From Nitrospinota bacterium (GTDB taxonomy: Bacteria; Nitrospinota_A; UBA7883; JACRLM01), in NCBI GenBank assembly GCA_016235255.1, contig JACRLM010000062.1:1-52070 (forward strand): DNA of 52,070 nucleotides, written 5' to 3'. Both the position numbers and the translations under genes were made by a program. How positions within the stretch are numbered: position 1 is the stretch's first letter; the number at the start of each line of letters is the position of its first letter. Shown here one piece after another: positions 41,855 to 50,434 of the stretch. Below the pieces are notes generated by a model, which did no database searches, was not told the origin of the DNA, and was given only the letters and a program-made list of their open reading frames with translations.

Positions 41855-42916
41855 TTACAGCCACCCTTTGCGCTTGAAATAGAAAAGCAGTCCCACAGCG
41901 ATGCCCAGGTTCACCACCCAGAAAAGGGGATAGCCATAGGTCAAGTCAAGCTCGGGAAAATGCTTGAAGTTCATCCCGTACACGCCGGCCAGGAAGGTGA
42001 GGGGGATGAATATGGTGGATATTATCGTGAGGAACTTGATGACCTCGTTTAGCCTGTTGGAGTTGGCGGAAAGGTATATGTCCAGCATCCCGCCCAGTAT
42101 GTCCCGGAACGACTCGATGGCGTCCACTATGTAAATAGTATGGTCGTACACGTCCCGCAGATACAGCTTTGTGGCTTCTTTTATCAGGGGCGAGTCGCTC
42201 CTTTCAAGCTTGACGATAACTTCCCGGAGCGGCCAAACGGACTTTCGCAGGAATATGATTTCTCTTTTGAGCTTGTTAAGATCCGAAAGCGTTTTTGTGG
42301 TGGGGTTTTCCAGAAGCTCGGCCTGAAGCAGTTCGATCCGTTCGTCAAACCTTTCGAGCACCAGAAAATAGTTGTCCACGATGGTGTCCATCAGGCAATA
42401 GCCCAGATAGTCCGCGGACATTTTCCTTATCCTTCCGCCGGCGGACCGTATCCTGTCCCTGATGGGATTTAGCGCGGCGCTCTCTTTTTCATGAAAAGTG
42501 ATTACATATGAGGGGCCGATGACGATGCTTATCGCCTCCGCGTTTATCTCCCCGGTCTCCGGGTGGGAAAGGATCTTCAGGTCCAGGTAGATATATTCAT
42601 CGTAATCATCCATTTTCGGACGCTGGTCCACACTCTGGATATCTTCCATGGTAAGCGGGTGCATGGCGAAAACGGCGCCCATGCGCTCCAGAAGTTTCAC
42701 GTCGTGGATCGTGTCCACGTTTATCCATGTGACGGTGGGGGAGGTCTTGAACGGGATGCAGGTCTCCACGGTATGGGTCTGCTCGGCGTGGAAATATTTT
42801 TCGTCGTAATCGATTATGGTGATTTTCGACGCCTCCGGCAGCGGCTCCTCCGGATGGAGAAGCGTGCCGGGTGGCATCCCGAATTTCTTCGCCCGCTTTT
42901 TTCCGTGTTTTGCCAT
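41855..42916 (-). CDS. corA: CorA magnesium/cobalt channel
   Basis: The 353-residue protein has the long soluble N-terminal funnel domain, then two C-terminal transmembrane helices. The first ends in the pore signature YGMNF (GMN motif), and the acidic loop FKHFPELD precedes the second helix. The C-terminus is the basic FYFKRKGWL. It should be a homopentameric Mg2+ channel in the inner membrane. It is first of a two-gene unit with terC. The ribosome binding site is weak (GGCGGCC). Confidence 0.95.
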   Translation of the reverse strand: MAKHGKKRAKKFGMPPGTLLHPEEPLPEASKITIIDYDEKYFHAEQTHTVETCIPFKTSPTVTWINVDTIHDVKLLERMGAVFAMHPLTMEDIQSVDQRPKMDDYDEYIYLDLKILSHPETGEINAEAISIVIGPSYVITFHEKESAALNPIRDRIRSAGGRIRKMSADYLGYCLMDTIVDNYFLVLERFDERIELLQAELLENPTTKTLSDLNKLKREIIFLRKSVWPLREVIVKLERSDSPLIKEATKLYLRDVYDHTIYIVDAIESFRDILGGMLDIYLSANSNRLNEVIKFLTIISTIFIPLTFLAGVYGMNFKHFPELDLTYGYPLFWVVNLGIAVGLLFYFKRKGWL

Positions 42917-43016
42917 GGCAAGGCCGCCGTAATCGATGAAAATATCCTGTGATGGTACACCAAAAAAAGCGGCTCAACGCATATTTTTCAATGAATCGGC
43001 TCCTCTCCGGAACCGG

Positions 43017-43049
43017 AAAAAAAACCCGCCCGCTTTAAGGCGGACGGGT
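43017..43049 (-). terminator. Rho-independent terminator of the peroxiredoxin gene
   Basis: Read on the minus strand, a ten-base GC-rich stem (ACCCGTCCGC with its partner, one mismatch) with a short loop is followed by eight T residues. It lies 18 bases after the peroxiredoxin stop. Confidence 0.85.
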
Positions 43050-43066
43050 ATGGCGGCGTTTTAAAA

Positions 43067-43654
43067 CTATTTGCCGTGCTTGGCGAAATAGCTTTGCGAA
43101 CCTTTCGGGTCGCCTTTCATGGTGTCGGCGCCCGGTTTCCAGTTGACGGGGCAGACCTCGCCGGTCTTTTTCACCGTCTGGATCGCGGCCAGCACGCGCA
43201 GCACTTCATCCACGTTGCGGCCGATGCCAAGATCGTGGACCACTTCATAGGCCACCTTGCCGTCCGGATCTATAATGAACAGGCCGCGCAGCGTCATGCC
43301 GGCGGGGAGAAGCACTCCATAGGCCTTGCCGACGTTTTTGTTCAGGTCGGCCAGAAGCGGATACGCAAGATCGCCAAGGCCACCTTTGTTGCGCGGGGTC
43401 TCGCGCCAGGCAAGATGGGAGAACTTGCTGTCCACAGAGCAGCCCAGCACTTCGGCGCCGAGTTTGGTGAATTCGCCTATCGCTTCCGAGAAGGCGGTTA
43501 TTTCCGTCGGGCAGACGAAGGTGTAGTCCAGCGGATAGAAAAACAGGACAAGCCATTTGCCCTTAAAGTCCGCAAGGGATATTTCCTTGAAAGACTTGTC
43601 CGGCAATACGGCAGTCTCCTTGAATTCCGGGGCTGGCTGTGTGACTAATGACAT
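43067..43654 (-). CDS. 2-Cys peroxiredoxin (AhpC/TSA)
   Basis: The ATG at 43654 with GGAGGTG six bases upstream gives 195 residues; the open frame five codons earlier simply reads through that binding site. The peroxidatic Cys48 is in YTFVCPTE and the resolving Cys168 in GEVCPVNW, as in typical AhpC/Prx1 proteins. It reduces peroxides with electrons from thioredoxin or AhpF; no reductase gene is adjacent. It has its own consensus promoter and terminator, so it is a single-gene, probably highly expressed unit. Confidence 0.95.
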   Translation of the reverse strand: MSLVTQPAPEFKETAVLPDKSFKEISLADFKGKWLVLFFYPLDYTFVCPTEITAFSEAIGEFTKLGAEVLGCSVDSKFSHLAWRETPRNKGGLGDLAYPLLADLNKNVGKAYGVLLPAGMTLRGLFIIDPDGKVAYEVVHDLGIGRNVDEVLRVLAAIQTVKKTGEVCPVNWKPGADTMKGDPKGSQSYFAKHGK

Positions 43655-43701
43655 AAGATTCACCTCCAATAGATACTGGTTTGATCCACCTTGACAGGGA
43701 G

Positions 43702-43729
43702 ATTATACTAGGTCTAAATCGCGTGTCAA
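43702..43729 (-). promoter_or_regulatory. Consensus sigma-70 promoter of the peroxiredoxin gene
   Basis: Perfect TTGACA (43729-43724) and perfect TATAAT (43707-43702) on the minus strand with a 16-base spacer, about 47 bases before the start codon. An imperfect dyad (GATT...AATC) covers the spacer and -10 and may be a regulator site. Confidence 0.8.
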
Positions 43730-43798
43730 ACATAATTCAAGGGATTTGACCACACCGCGTAACCATACACTAAAAAAACGGTTTTATTCCCGCGCTGG

Positions 43799-44512
43799 TC
43801 AATCGTCCCAAATGTCATCGAATGTGAAAAATCCCGCAGGGAAATTTTTCCCGAAATCCGCCTTTTCCCACCTGATGGTTGCCTTGCCGCCCCCTTTCAT
43901 TTTGATGACGCAGCCGGACACGTACCTGGATTCCCCCTCTCCGGCCATCGGCCCGAGATCGACGGAAAGCGCCCCCATGTCCCAGCCTTCTATGGTCACT
44001 CCGGCAAGCCTTCCTCCTTGCACAAAAAGGTCCATCGCCGGGCCGCTGGTGGTGACTTTGTATCCGGCTCCGGCCCGCGCCACTTGTATCATTTTTTCAA
44101 AGGGAGGGGGGGAGCCTGTGACGATAGTTCTTAATAGACCGGCCGGCATGACGATCCCACCGATCTGGATGCTCTTTGCAAAGTTGCCCCGGGCGATGGT
44201 TTTTTTCCCGGTATTGCCGTCCACCCTTGTGATGGTCTCCTTGCCGCCAGCAACGGCGGCCACCGCGCGGTTGGCCGCGTCCAGCGCTTCGAGCCTGTAA
44301 TTGTCCCCTTCAAGCGCCAGCGCAATGGTCCCGGAGAAACTGTCTTCCCCCGCGTCCACTTTGATATGTCCGGACCCGGCGAAGGAGCGCGGCCGGGCCT
44401 CGGCCAAAGATTCGATGTCCCTTGTCACAATGTCCATCAAGGGTGGGGCGGTGGCGCAGGAGACCGCCAATACGGCCAACGCCAGCGTCAAAGGGAGGGC
44501 GCGTTTTGCCAT
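43799..44512 (-). CDS. LolB-like outer-membrane lipoprotein
   Basis: The 237-residue protein has a lipoprotein signal peptide (LAVSC, Cys19). The rest is a beta-rich domain resembling LolA/LolB-type half barrels: FAGSGHIKVDAGEDSFSGTIALALEGDNYRLEALD, with later strands around TIRWEKADF. LolB inserts lipoproteins into the outer membrane; the sequence match is loose, so another lipid-binding role is possible. It is downstream of the TPR lipoprotein in the same orientation (73-base gap), a pairing that suggests joint work in envelope assembly. Confidence 0.6.
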   Translation of the reverse strand: MAKRALPLTLALAVLAVSCATAPPLMDIVTRDIESLAEARPRSFAGSGHIKVDAGEDSFSGTIALALEGDNYRLEALDAANRAVAAVAGGKETITRVDGNTGKKTIARGNFAKSIQIGGIVMPAGLLRTIVTGSPPPFEKMIQVARAGAGYKVTTSGPAMDLFVQGGRLAGVTIEGWDMGALSVDLGPMAGEGESRYVSGCVIKMKGGGKATIRWEKADFGKNFPAGFFTFDDIWDD

Positions 44513-44585
44513 AATGTCCGAATCAGGTTTGAAAGGCTGTTATAAGGCGGCCGGCCATCCGTCCGGGGGATGGCGAAGGGCGCCG

Positions 44586-46391
44586 TTACTGGCTGTCCCG
44601 CAACTTTTTCTTAAGGTCGCCGATCTTTTTCTTCACGGCGCTCCGGTCCGTTTCCCGCTTGTCTTCCGATTCGGCGGTAAGCGAACGCTCATAGGCGTCG
44701 GTGGCGGCCTTGTTTTCTCCCAGAACCGTATAGACATCCCCCAGGTGTTCCAGCACCGTCGGGTCCGGCGGAATGTTGCGCACAGCGGTGAGCAGTTTTT
44801 CCAGGGCTTCTTTAAAACGCCCTTGCTTGAAATATACCCAACCCAGCGAGTCAATAAAATAGCCGTTGTCCGGCTCTATGGCCAGCGCCTTTCCAAGATA
44901 TTCCTCCGCCTCCTTGAGGTTGACGGACTTCTCGGCGTACATGTAGCCGAGATAGTTGAGCGCGTTGGCGTGGGAAGGGTCTATCTCAATCGCCTTTTTC
45001 ATGGCGGCTATGCAGTTTTCATAGTCCCCCTCGCGCTCATGGACGGCGCCCATGAGGAAATAATATTTCGCCTCGGAAGGATTGAGGCTCACCGCCCTTT
45101 TGAACGATTCGATGGCCTCCTTGCCACGGTTGAGCTTGTTTTCGAGCAGGCCGGTGTAATATTGCAGCTCCGGATCGTTCGGGTCCATGTCCCGGGCGAT
45201 GATGGCGCTCTTGAGGCTCTCCTCCGTCTTGCCGGCGCGCTCATAGAGCTCCGCCATTTTCACGGCGATGTCCCGGGATTCCTTCCCCCCTTCGGCCAGA
45301 AGCTGGCTCCACACCTCAATGGCCTCGTCTAGAAGCTTTAGCCGCTCGAATATCGTGGCGATGTAAAAGGCGATGCGCCGGCTTGCCGGTTCCTTCGCCC
45401 GAAGAAGCTGGAACTCCTGCAAGGCCTTCTGGTAGTCGTCCGGATTCTGGCTTTCCTCGGCCTGTTTCACATATGAAAGGCCCAGGCGGAAATGCAGGCT
45501 GGCGTCCTCCGGCTCTTTTTCCACCAGGCCTTTATATTGGTCTATCGCCTTGGAATACGACTCTTGCAGAAGATAGACCTCAGCAAGTTTTCCGCGCATC
45601 TCCTCGTCGTCCGGATAGGACTCCAGGTATTTCCTGTACACTTCGGCGGCCTTTTCCAGGTTCTTGCCCGCCTTGTATGCAAGGGCCAGCCCTTCGTATC
45701 CTTTGGAAAATTCAGGGAATCTTTTGATCACGTCCTTATATAGCTTTTCCGCCTCGGCGTTCTTTCCCATCTGGATGTATATCCGGCCTTTGTAGTACAG
45801 CCCCACCGGATCATCGGGAAAAACACCGCCAAATTTGTCCAGCGCGGTTATGGCCGCCTCGTACTCTTTGTCCTGCAACAGGGCCAGGGAAAGGTAAATC
45901 CACGCTTCCTTGTTCTTCGGGTCCAGCTCGGTGATCCTGCTGAAATATTTGGCCGCCTTTTCAAAGCGGCCCATGCTCGAATGTATCCCGCCGATGATCA
46001 CAAGGCAGGGCACATAGTCCGGCTCCGATTCCAGCGCCGTTTCGGCGGCCTTCTGGGCGTCTTCCACCCGCCCCATGCGCAGATAAAGCCCGGCCATCCG
46101 TTCGTATGACTGCACAAGGCCCTCGTCCTCCTCCACCGCCATTTCATACCGCCTCAGCGCTTCCTTGTAATCCCCGCGTCTTTCGGCCAGCAGCCCCAGC
46201 GTGAACTGGTAATAGGCGAAGGAACGGTCCATGGCCGGTTCGGCGATCACCGATTCTGGCTTTGGATCTTCGGACTTGGCCGCTGGCGGCGCCTCGGAAG
46301 GCTCCAGCCGGGCCGCCGGAGCGGTGGCGCACGAAGAGGCCAGAAAGAGGGCCAACACGGCCGCCGAGGCGAGGACTTTTTGAAGATTCAT
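44586..46391 (-). CDS. TPR-repeat lipoprotein
   Basis: The 601-residue protein has a lipoprotein signal peptide (LASSC, Cys21) and a Pro/Ala/Glu linker, followed by tandem tetratricopeptide repeats covering about 55-580 (around fourteen units, such as YYKGRIYIQMGKNAEAEKLY and ALNYLGYMYAEKSVNLKEAE). It ends in a charged helix. It is probably an envelope scaffold binding other proteins on the periplasmic side. There is no usable ribosome binding site; a perfect 12-base palindrome (GTTTGATCAAAC, 46404-46393) lies immediately before the ATG. It is second in a minus-strand row of DUF721, TPR and LolB-like genes. Confidence 0.88.
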   Translation of the reverse strand: MNLQKVLASAAVLALFLASSCATAPAARLEPSEAPPAAKSEDPKPESVIAEPAMDRSFAYYQFTLGLLAERRGDYKEALRRYEMAVEEDEGLVQSYERMAGLYLRMGRVEDAQKAAETALESEPDYVPCLVIIGGIHSSMGRFEKAAKYFSRITELDPKNKEAWIYLSLALLQDKEYEAAITALDKFGGVFPDDPVGLYYKGRIYIQMGKNAEAEKLYKDVIKRFPEFSKGYEGLALAYKAGKNLEKAAEVYRKYLESYPDDEEMRGKLAEVYLLQESYSKAIDQYKGLVEKEPEDASLHFRLGLSYVKQAEESQNPDDYQKALQEFQLLRAKEPASRRIAFYIATIFERLKLLDEAIEVWSQLLAEGGKESRDIAVKMAELYERAGKTEESLKSAIIARDMDPNDPELQYYTGLLENKLNRGKEAIESFKRAVSLNPSEAKYYFLMGAVHEREGDYENCIAAMKKAIEIDPSHANALNYLGYMYAEKSVNLKEAEEYLGKALAIEPDNGYFIDSLGWVYFKQGRFKEALEKLLTAVRNIPPDPTVLEHLGDVYTVLGENKAATDAYERSLTAESEDKRETDRSAVKKKIGDLKKKLRDSQ

Positions 46392-46440
46392 GGTTTGATC
46401 AAACGGGAACCACCATAGGGGACCAACTTATTGAATACCA

Positions 46441-46938
46441 TCAATGTTTTTTATCAATGTTAGCTATTACGCTTTTTAGCATAACCCGTTTAATTGCCTC
46501 GCGCAATTCCGAATCTTCCACTTTGGCGGCCTCCTCCTCGATTTTAAGCAGGGTTTCGGGACTCACAAGGCGTGTGTCCGGTTCTTCCTGCGCCGCAGGT
46601 GGGGATGGGCGCGTCCGGTCGAAATCGCGCCGGTACACCACCTTGATTCCGTCCACCACCTTTTTTTCCAAGGCGTTGTTTATCTTGCCGGTGATCTCGT
46701 CTTTCAGGTATCCCATGGAATCCGCCCACACCGGTTCTTTGACCCATATGACCAGCTTTTTGCGCTCAAGCTCCGCCGGAAGCGACACCGCCCGGAGCCC
46801 TTCGCCCACGATTTCCCCCCATCGTTCCTCGATCATGGCCAGGTCGTAAAGGCTCCCATGGCTTACGGCGGACAAGGCGCGGCCAAGGATGGACCCCAGC
46901 GGAGCCATGCGTTTTCCACGTTTTTTAATGTTTGCCAC
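46441..46938 (-). CDS. DUF721 (DciA-like) protein
   Basis: The 165-residue protein has the DUF721 core: LYDLAMIEERWGEIVGEGLRAVSLPAELERKKLVIWVKEPVWADSMGYLKDEITGKIN. This corresponds to the N-terminal KH-like domain of DciA, the replicative helicase loader used where DnaC is absent. A C-terminal Pro-rich linker and a helix that may fold on binding DnaB follow. The start is GTG 46938 or ATG 46908, both with poor binding sites. Cotranscription with the TPR lipoprotein is possible, with a 49-base gap. Confidence 0.75.
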   Translation of the reverse strand: MANIKKRGKRMAPLGSILGRALSAVSHGSLYDLAMIEERWGEIVGEGLRAVSLPAELERKKLVIWVKEPVWADSMGYLKDEITGKINNALEKKVVDGIKVVYRRDFDRTRPSPPAAQEEPDTRLVSPETLLKIEEEAAKVEDSELREAIKRVMLKSVIANIDKKH

Positions 46939-47026
46939 GCTTTTTTTCGTCTTTTAGTTGCTTTAACGCCGGGATTCGTTTATTTTTCTTTTTTCGGCGG
47001 CAATGAAAGGGTAACACGCTTCGGCA

Positions 47027-47440
47027 ATGACATTCCATACGGAGTATCTCTGGTTTAACACCGCCAAAAAACGGGAATACATCAATATAACCGGAAAGGT
47101 GGAGGAGATACTGGCTAAATCGGGGGTGCGCGAAGGGATGACGCTGGTGTCGGCGATGCACATCACGGCCGGAGTATGGGTCAACGACGCGGAGTCCGGA
47201 CTGATAGCGGACATAGACGAGTGGCTGGAAAACCTGGCCCCTTACAGGAAGGGATACCGGCATCACGGCACGGGAGAGGACAACGGCGACGCGCATTTGA
47301 AGAACCTGCTGGCGCACCACCAGGTGATTGTGCCTGTCACCGGCGGCAAGCTGGACCTGGGGCCGTGGCAGCAGGTGTATTACGCCGAGTTTGACGGCAG
47401 GCGGAAGAAACGGGTAATCGTAAAAGTGATGGGAGAATAG
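47027..47440 (+). CDS. YjbQ-family (UPF0047) protein
   Basis: The 137-residue protein matches UPF0047/YjbQ. It has [57 protein letters not shown] and a C-terminal [28 protein letters not shown]. The conserved His, Asp and Asn residues are all present. Some members have weak thiamin phosphate synthase activity in vitro, but the cell role is unsettled. It is followed after three bases by gcvT, so it probably leads the glycine cleavage operon. No glycine riboswitch is seen in the 88 bases before it. Confidence 0.92.
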   Translation: MTFHTEYLWFNTAKKREYINITGKVEEILAKSGVREGMTLVSAMHITAGVWVNDAESGLIADIDEWLENLAPYRKGYRHHGTGEDNGDAHLKNLLAHHQVIVPVTGGKLDLGPWQQVYYAEFDGRRKKRVIVKVMGE

Positions 47441-47443
47441 CTC

Positions 47444-48583
47444 TTGAACAATATAAAAAGGACCCCATTGTGGCAGGCGCACCATGCCCTGGGCGCAAGG
47501 ATGGTGGAATTCAACGGTTGGGAAATGCCTGTGCAGTACACCTCGATAATGGATGAACACAAGGCCACACGGGAAAAGGCCGGGATATTCGACGTGTCCC
47601 ACATGGGGGAGATAGAGGTGAAAGGGGAGCGGGCGATGGAACTGCTTTCATACCTCACCCCCAACGACGTGGCGGGGCTGAAGGAAAATGTGGTGCAATA
47701 CTCCGCGCTGCTCAACCAGGCCGGGGGGATAATTGACGACCTGCTCATTTACAAGGTGAGCGACACCCGGTTTTTCATATGTGTCAACGCGGGGAACGCA
47801 CGCAAGGACTTTGACTGGATGTCCGGCCACGCGGCAGGTTTCCCCGGGGTGGAGGTTGTGAACCTTTCGCGGGACTTCGGGATGATCTCCCTTCAGGGGC
47901 CCAACGCCGAAGCGATTTTAAGCTACCTTACCCCCCATCCGATAGGTTCGATGGGCTATTACCACTTTGTCACCACCACCATCGGCGAGTCTTCCGTCCT
48001 GCTGTCACGCACCGGATACACCGGGGAGGACGGCTTCGAGCTTTTCGTAAACTGGAACGAGACGGCGGCGATCTGGGACAAGATCGTCACGCGCGGCAAG
48101 TCCTTCGGACTCCGGCCGGTGGGCCTCGGTGCGCGGGACACGTTGCGGCTGGAGATGCGCTATCCCCTGCATGGGCATGACATAAATGAGACCACCACCC
48201 CGCTGGAAGCCGGGCTTGGCTGGATAGTGAAGATGGACAAGGGGGATTTTATCGGCAGGCAGGCTTTGGCGGTCCAGAAGGAAACGGGATTAAAGCGCAA
48301 GCTTGTGGGAATAGAGCTTCTGGACAAGGGGATCCCCCGTGAGGGCTATGAAATCGTGAAGAACGGCGAGAAAGTGGGCAAGGTCACAAGCGGCACGCTC
48401 AGCCCCACGTTGAACAAGGGGATCGCCCTTTGCTACGTGCCAGCGGAATATGCCGCCGTTGGGACGAGCCTGCAGGTGGACATAAGAGGAAAGCTTTACG
48501 AGGCTCAGATCGTCAAGACGCCTTTCGTGCAGTCCCGGGTGAAAAAGACCGTGGTGGCGGTGGAAGAGGTCAAGGCGGAGTAA
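47444..48583 (+). CDS. gcvT: Aminomethyltransferase, glycine cleavage T protein
   Basis: The 379-residue protein matches GcvT. It has TPLWQAHHALGARMVEFNGWEMPVQY, then GIFDVSHMGEIEVKG, LLNQAGGIIDDLLIYK, SRTGYTGEDGFELF and LGARDTLRLEMRYPLHGHDI. The C-terminal barrel has the repeats of the family. It transfers the aminomethyl carbon from the lipoyl arm of H protein to tetrahydrofolate and releases ammonia. The start is TTG 47444 with GGGAG nine bases upstream, three bases after yjbQ. gcvH follows after a 91-base gap. Confidence 0.97.
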   Translation: MNNIKRTPLWQAHHALGARMVEFNGWEMPVQYTSIMDEHKATREKAGIFDVSHMGEIEVKGERAMELLSYLTPNDVAGLKENVVQYSALLNQAGGIIDDLLIYKVSDTRFFICVNAGNARKDFDWMSGHAAGFPGVEVVNLSRDFGMISLQGPNAEAILSYLTPHPIGSMGYYHFVTTTIGESSVLLSRTGYTGEDGFELFVNWNETAAIWDKIVTRGKSFGLRPVGLGARDTLRLEMRYPLHGHDINETTTPLEAGLGWIVKMDKGDFIGRQALAVQKETGLKRKLVGIELLDKGIPREGYEIVKNGEKVGKVTSGTLSPTLNKGIALCYVPAEYAAVGTSLQVDIRGKLYEAQIVKTPFVQSRVKKTVVAVEEVKAE

Positions 48584-48674
48584 ACGGATTATTTTTAGGA
48601 GCTCGGGCGGAATCTGCGATAATCACGCTTTTAAAACCCGAGTTTAACGGCCGGCAAGAAATCAGGGAGGAAAA

Positions 48675-49061
48675 ATGGACTTTCCCAAGGACAGGAAATA
48701 CACAAAAGATCACGAGTGGATCAAGGTTGAAGGGGGCGTGGGGACTGTGGGAATCACGGACTTCGCCCAGCACGAACTGGGGGACATCGTGTTCGTGGAG
48801 CTTCCGCAGGTCGGCCGCACGCTGGCGGCGGGGGAAGCTTTCGGCGTGGCCGAATCGGTGAAGACCGTTTCGGACCTTTACGCGCCGGCGGCCGGCGAAG
48901 TGGTGGAGGTGAACACCGCGCTGGAGAACGATTCCGCCCAGGTGAACAAAAGCCCCTATGGCGCAGGCTGGATGATAAAAATCAAGGTCGCGGACGAAGC
49001 GTCGCTGGGCAAGCTTCTTTCCGCCGATGCATATGAAGCAAGCCTTAAAGGGGGACACTAG
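48675..49061 (+). CDS. gcvH: Glycine cleavage H protein
   Basis: The 128-residue protein is full length. It carries the lipoylated Lys63 in AESVKTVSDLYAP, flanked by the standard DIVFVELPQVG and NKSPYGAGWMIKI. It shuttles the aminomethyl group between P, T and L proteins. GGGAGG precedes the ATG by about six bases. No gcvL (lipoamide dehydrogenase) or lipoate-attachment gene is in the window. It sits three bases before gcvPA. Confidence 0.98.
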   Translation: MDFPKDRKYTKDHEWIKVEGGVGTVGITDFAQHELGDIVFVELPQVGRTLAAGEAFGVAESVKTVSDLYAPAAGEVVEVNTALENDSAQVNKSPYGAGWMIKIKVADEASLGKLLSADAYEASLKGGH

Positions 49062-49064
49062 AAG

Positions 49065-50414
49065 TTGCGGTACATTCCACTTACCGGCAAAGACAAAGAG
49101 GAGATGCTTAAGGTAATAGGAGCGTCTTCGGTTGACGGGCTATTCGCGGACATCCCGTCAAACGCAATGCTGGGGCGGCCTCTCGCGCTTCCCGAACCAT
49201 TGGCCGAACAGGAGCTTTTAGAGTATTTCGAGGACCTCGCCGGGCGCAACGCCCCCGCCCTCAACCGCAACATGTTCCTTGGGGCCGGGGCCTACGCCCA
49301 TAACGTTCCCGTGGCGGTGGACCAGCTTTTGCTCCGTTCGGAAATATTCACCGCATACACCCCGTACCAGCCGGAGATCAGCCAGGGGACCCTTATGGCG
49401 ATCTTCGAATTCCAGACATATACCGCCGCCCTTTTCGGGATGGACATGGCAAACGCATCCATGTACGACGGGCCCTCGGCCCTGGCGGAGGCGGTGATAA
49501 TGGCCAAAAGGATCACGGGGCGCGGTCAGGCGGCCATGTCAAACCTTGTGCATCCCCATTGGCGCGGGGTGGTGAAAACATACACCCAGCACCTGGGAAT
49601 GCAATTGGCGGATTTTGATTGTTCCGCCGCCGGTGTGGCCGGGCAGAAAGATTATGAAAAAGCGCTGGACGCGAAGAGTTGCGCGCTGGTGCTGCAATAT
49701 CCCAATTTCCTGGGGCATGTGGAGGACTTGAAGGCGGCCAGGGCTGCGTGCGACGCGGCCGGGGCGCTTTTGATAGTGGCGGTGGCCGAGCCTGTGGCGC
49801 TCGGCCTTTTGGAAGGCCCCGGCAAGTTCGGGGCGGACATCGTCGTTGGCGAGGGGCGCTCTTTCGGCGGATCGCTTTCTTACGGCGGCCCGGCGCTGGG
49901 CATGTTCGCCACGCGTGACAAATACGCCCGCCAGATGCCCGGCAGGCTTGTGGGCAAGACGAAGGATGCGGACGGGCGCGACGGTTTTGTGCTTACCTTG
50001 GCCACCAGGGAGCAGCATATACGCCGCGAGAAGGCCACGTCGAACATATGTTCAAACCAGGCGCTTTGCGCCACGGCGGCGGCCATCCATTTGAGCCTGC
50101 TGGGCAAGAACGGCCTGCGCGAGATGGCGGCCCGGAATTTTTCGGCGGCGCGTTACCTTGCGGAAAAAGTCTCGTCCATCAAAGGTTATGCGAGGGCGCA
50201 CAAGGCGCCTTTCTTCAACGAGGTGGCTGTGAAAACCCCTGTGGCTCCGGTGATTATCAACGAACGGCTGGCGCGGGATGGGATAGTGGGGGGATACGAT
50301 CTTTCGAAGGAGTATCCGTCACTGGGCAATTCGATGCTTCTTTGCGCCACGGAAACGCACACGAAAGATTCGATAGACAGGCTCGCCGCGATCCTTTCGG
50401 AGTTCGCGCGGTGA
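49065..50414 (+). CDS. gcvPA: Glycine dehydrogenase (decarboxylating) subunit 1
   Basis: The 449-residue protein begins MRYIPLTGKDKEEMLKVIGA and has LGAGAYAHNVPVAVDQLLLRSEIFTAYTPYQPEISQGTL. This is the two-subunit P1 form found in Gram-positives and many anaerobes rather than the single long GcvP. The alpha subunit lacks the PLP lysine. Later segments SYGGPALGMFATRDKYARQMPGRLVG and SNICSNQALCA are diagnostic. The start is TTG 49065, almost abutting gcvH. It works as a heterotetramer with the beta subunit downstream. Confidence 0.97.
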   Translation: MRYIPLTGKDKEEMLKVIGASSVDGLFADIPSNAMLGRPLALPEPLAEQELLEYFEDLAGRNAPALNRNMFLGAGAYAHNVPVAVDQLLLRSEIFTAYTPYQPEISQGTLMAIFEFQTYTAALFGMDMANASMYDGPSALAEAVIMAKRITGRGQAAMSNLVHPHWRGVVKTYTQHLGMQLADFDCSAAGVAGQKDYEKALDAKSCALVLQYPNFLGHVEDLKAARAACDAAGALLIVAVAEPVALGLLEGPGKFGADIVVGEGRSFGGSLSYGGPALGMFATRDKYARQMPGRLVGKTKDADGRDGFVLTLATREQHIRREKATSNICSNQALCATAAAIHLSLLGKNGLREMAARNFSAARYLAEKVSSIKGYARAHKAPFFNEVAVKTPVAPVIINERLARDGIVGGYDLSKEYPSLGNSMLLCATETHTKDSIDRLAAILSEFAR

Positions 50415-50434
50415 GTATGGAGGAAACTGAATAA

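Noticed and set aside
46939..47443. Glycine riboswitch for the gcv operon
   Set aside because: The gap before yjbQ is only 88 bases and gcvT follows yjbQ by three bases; no tandem aptamer-like structure could be placed.
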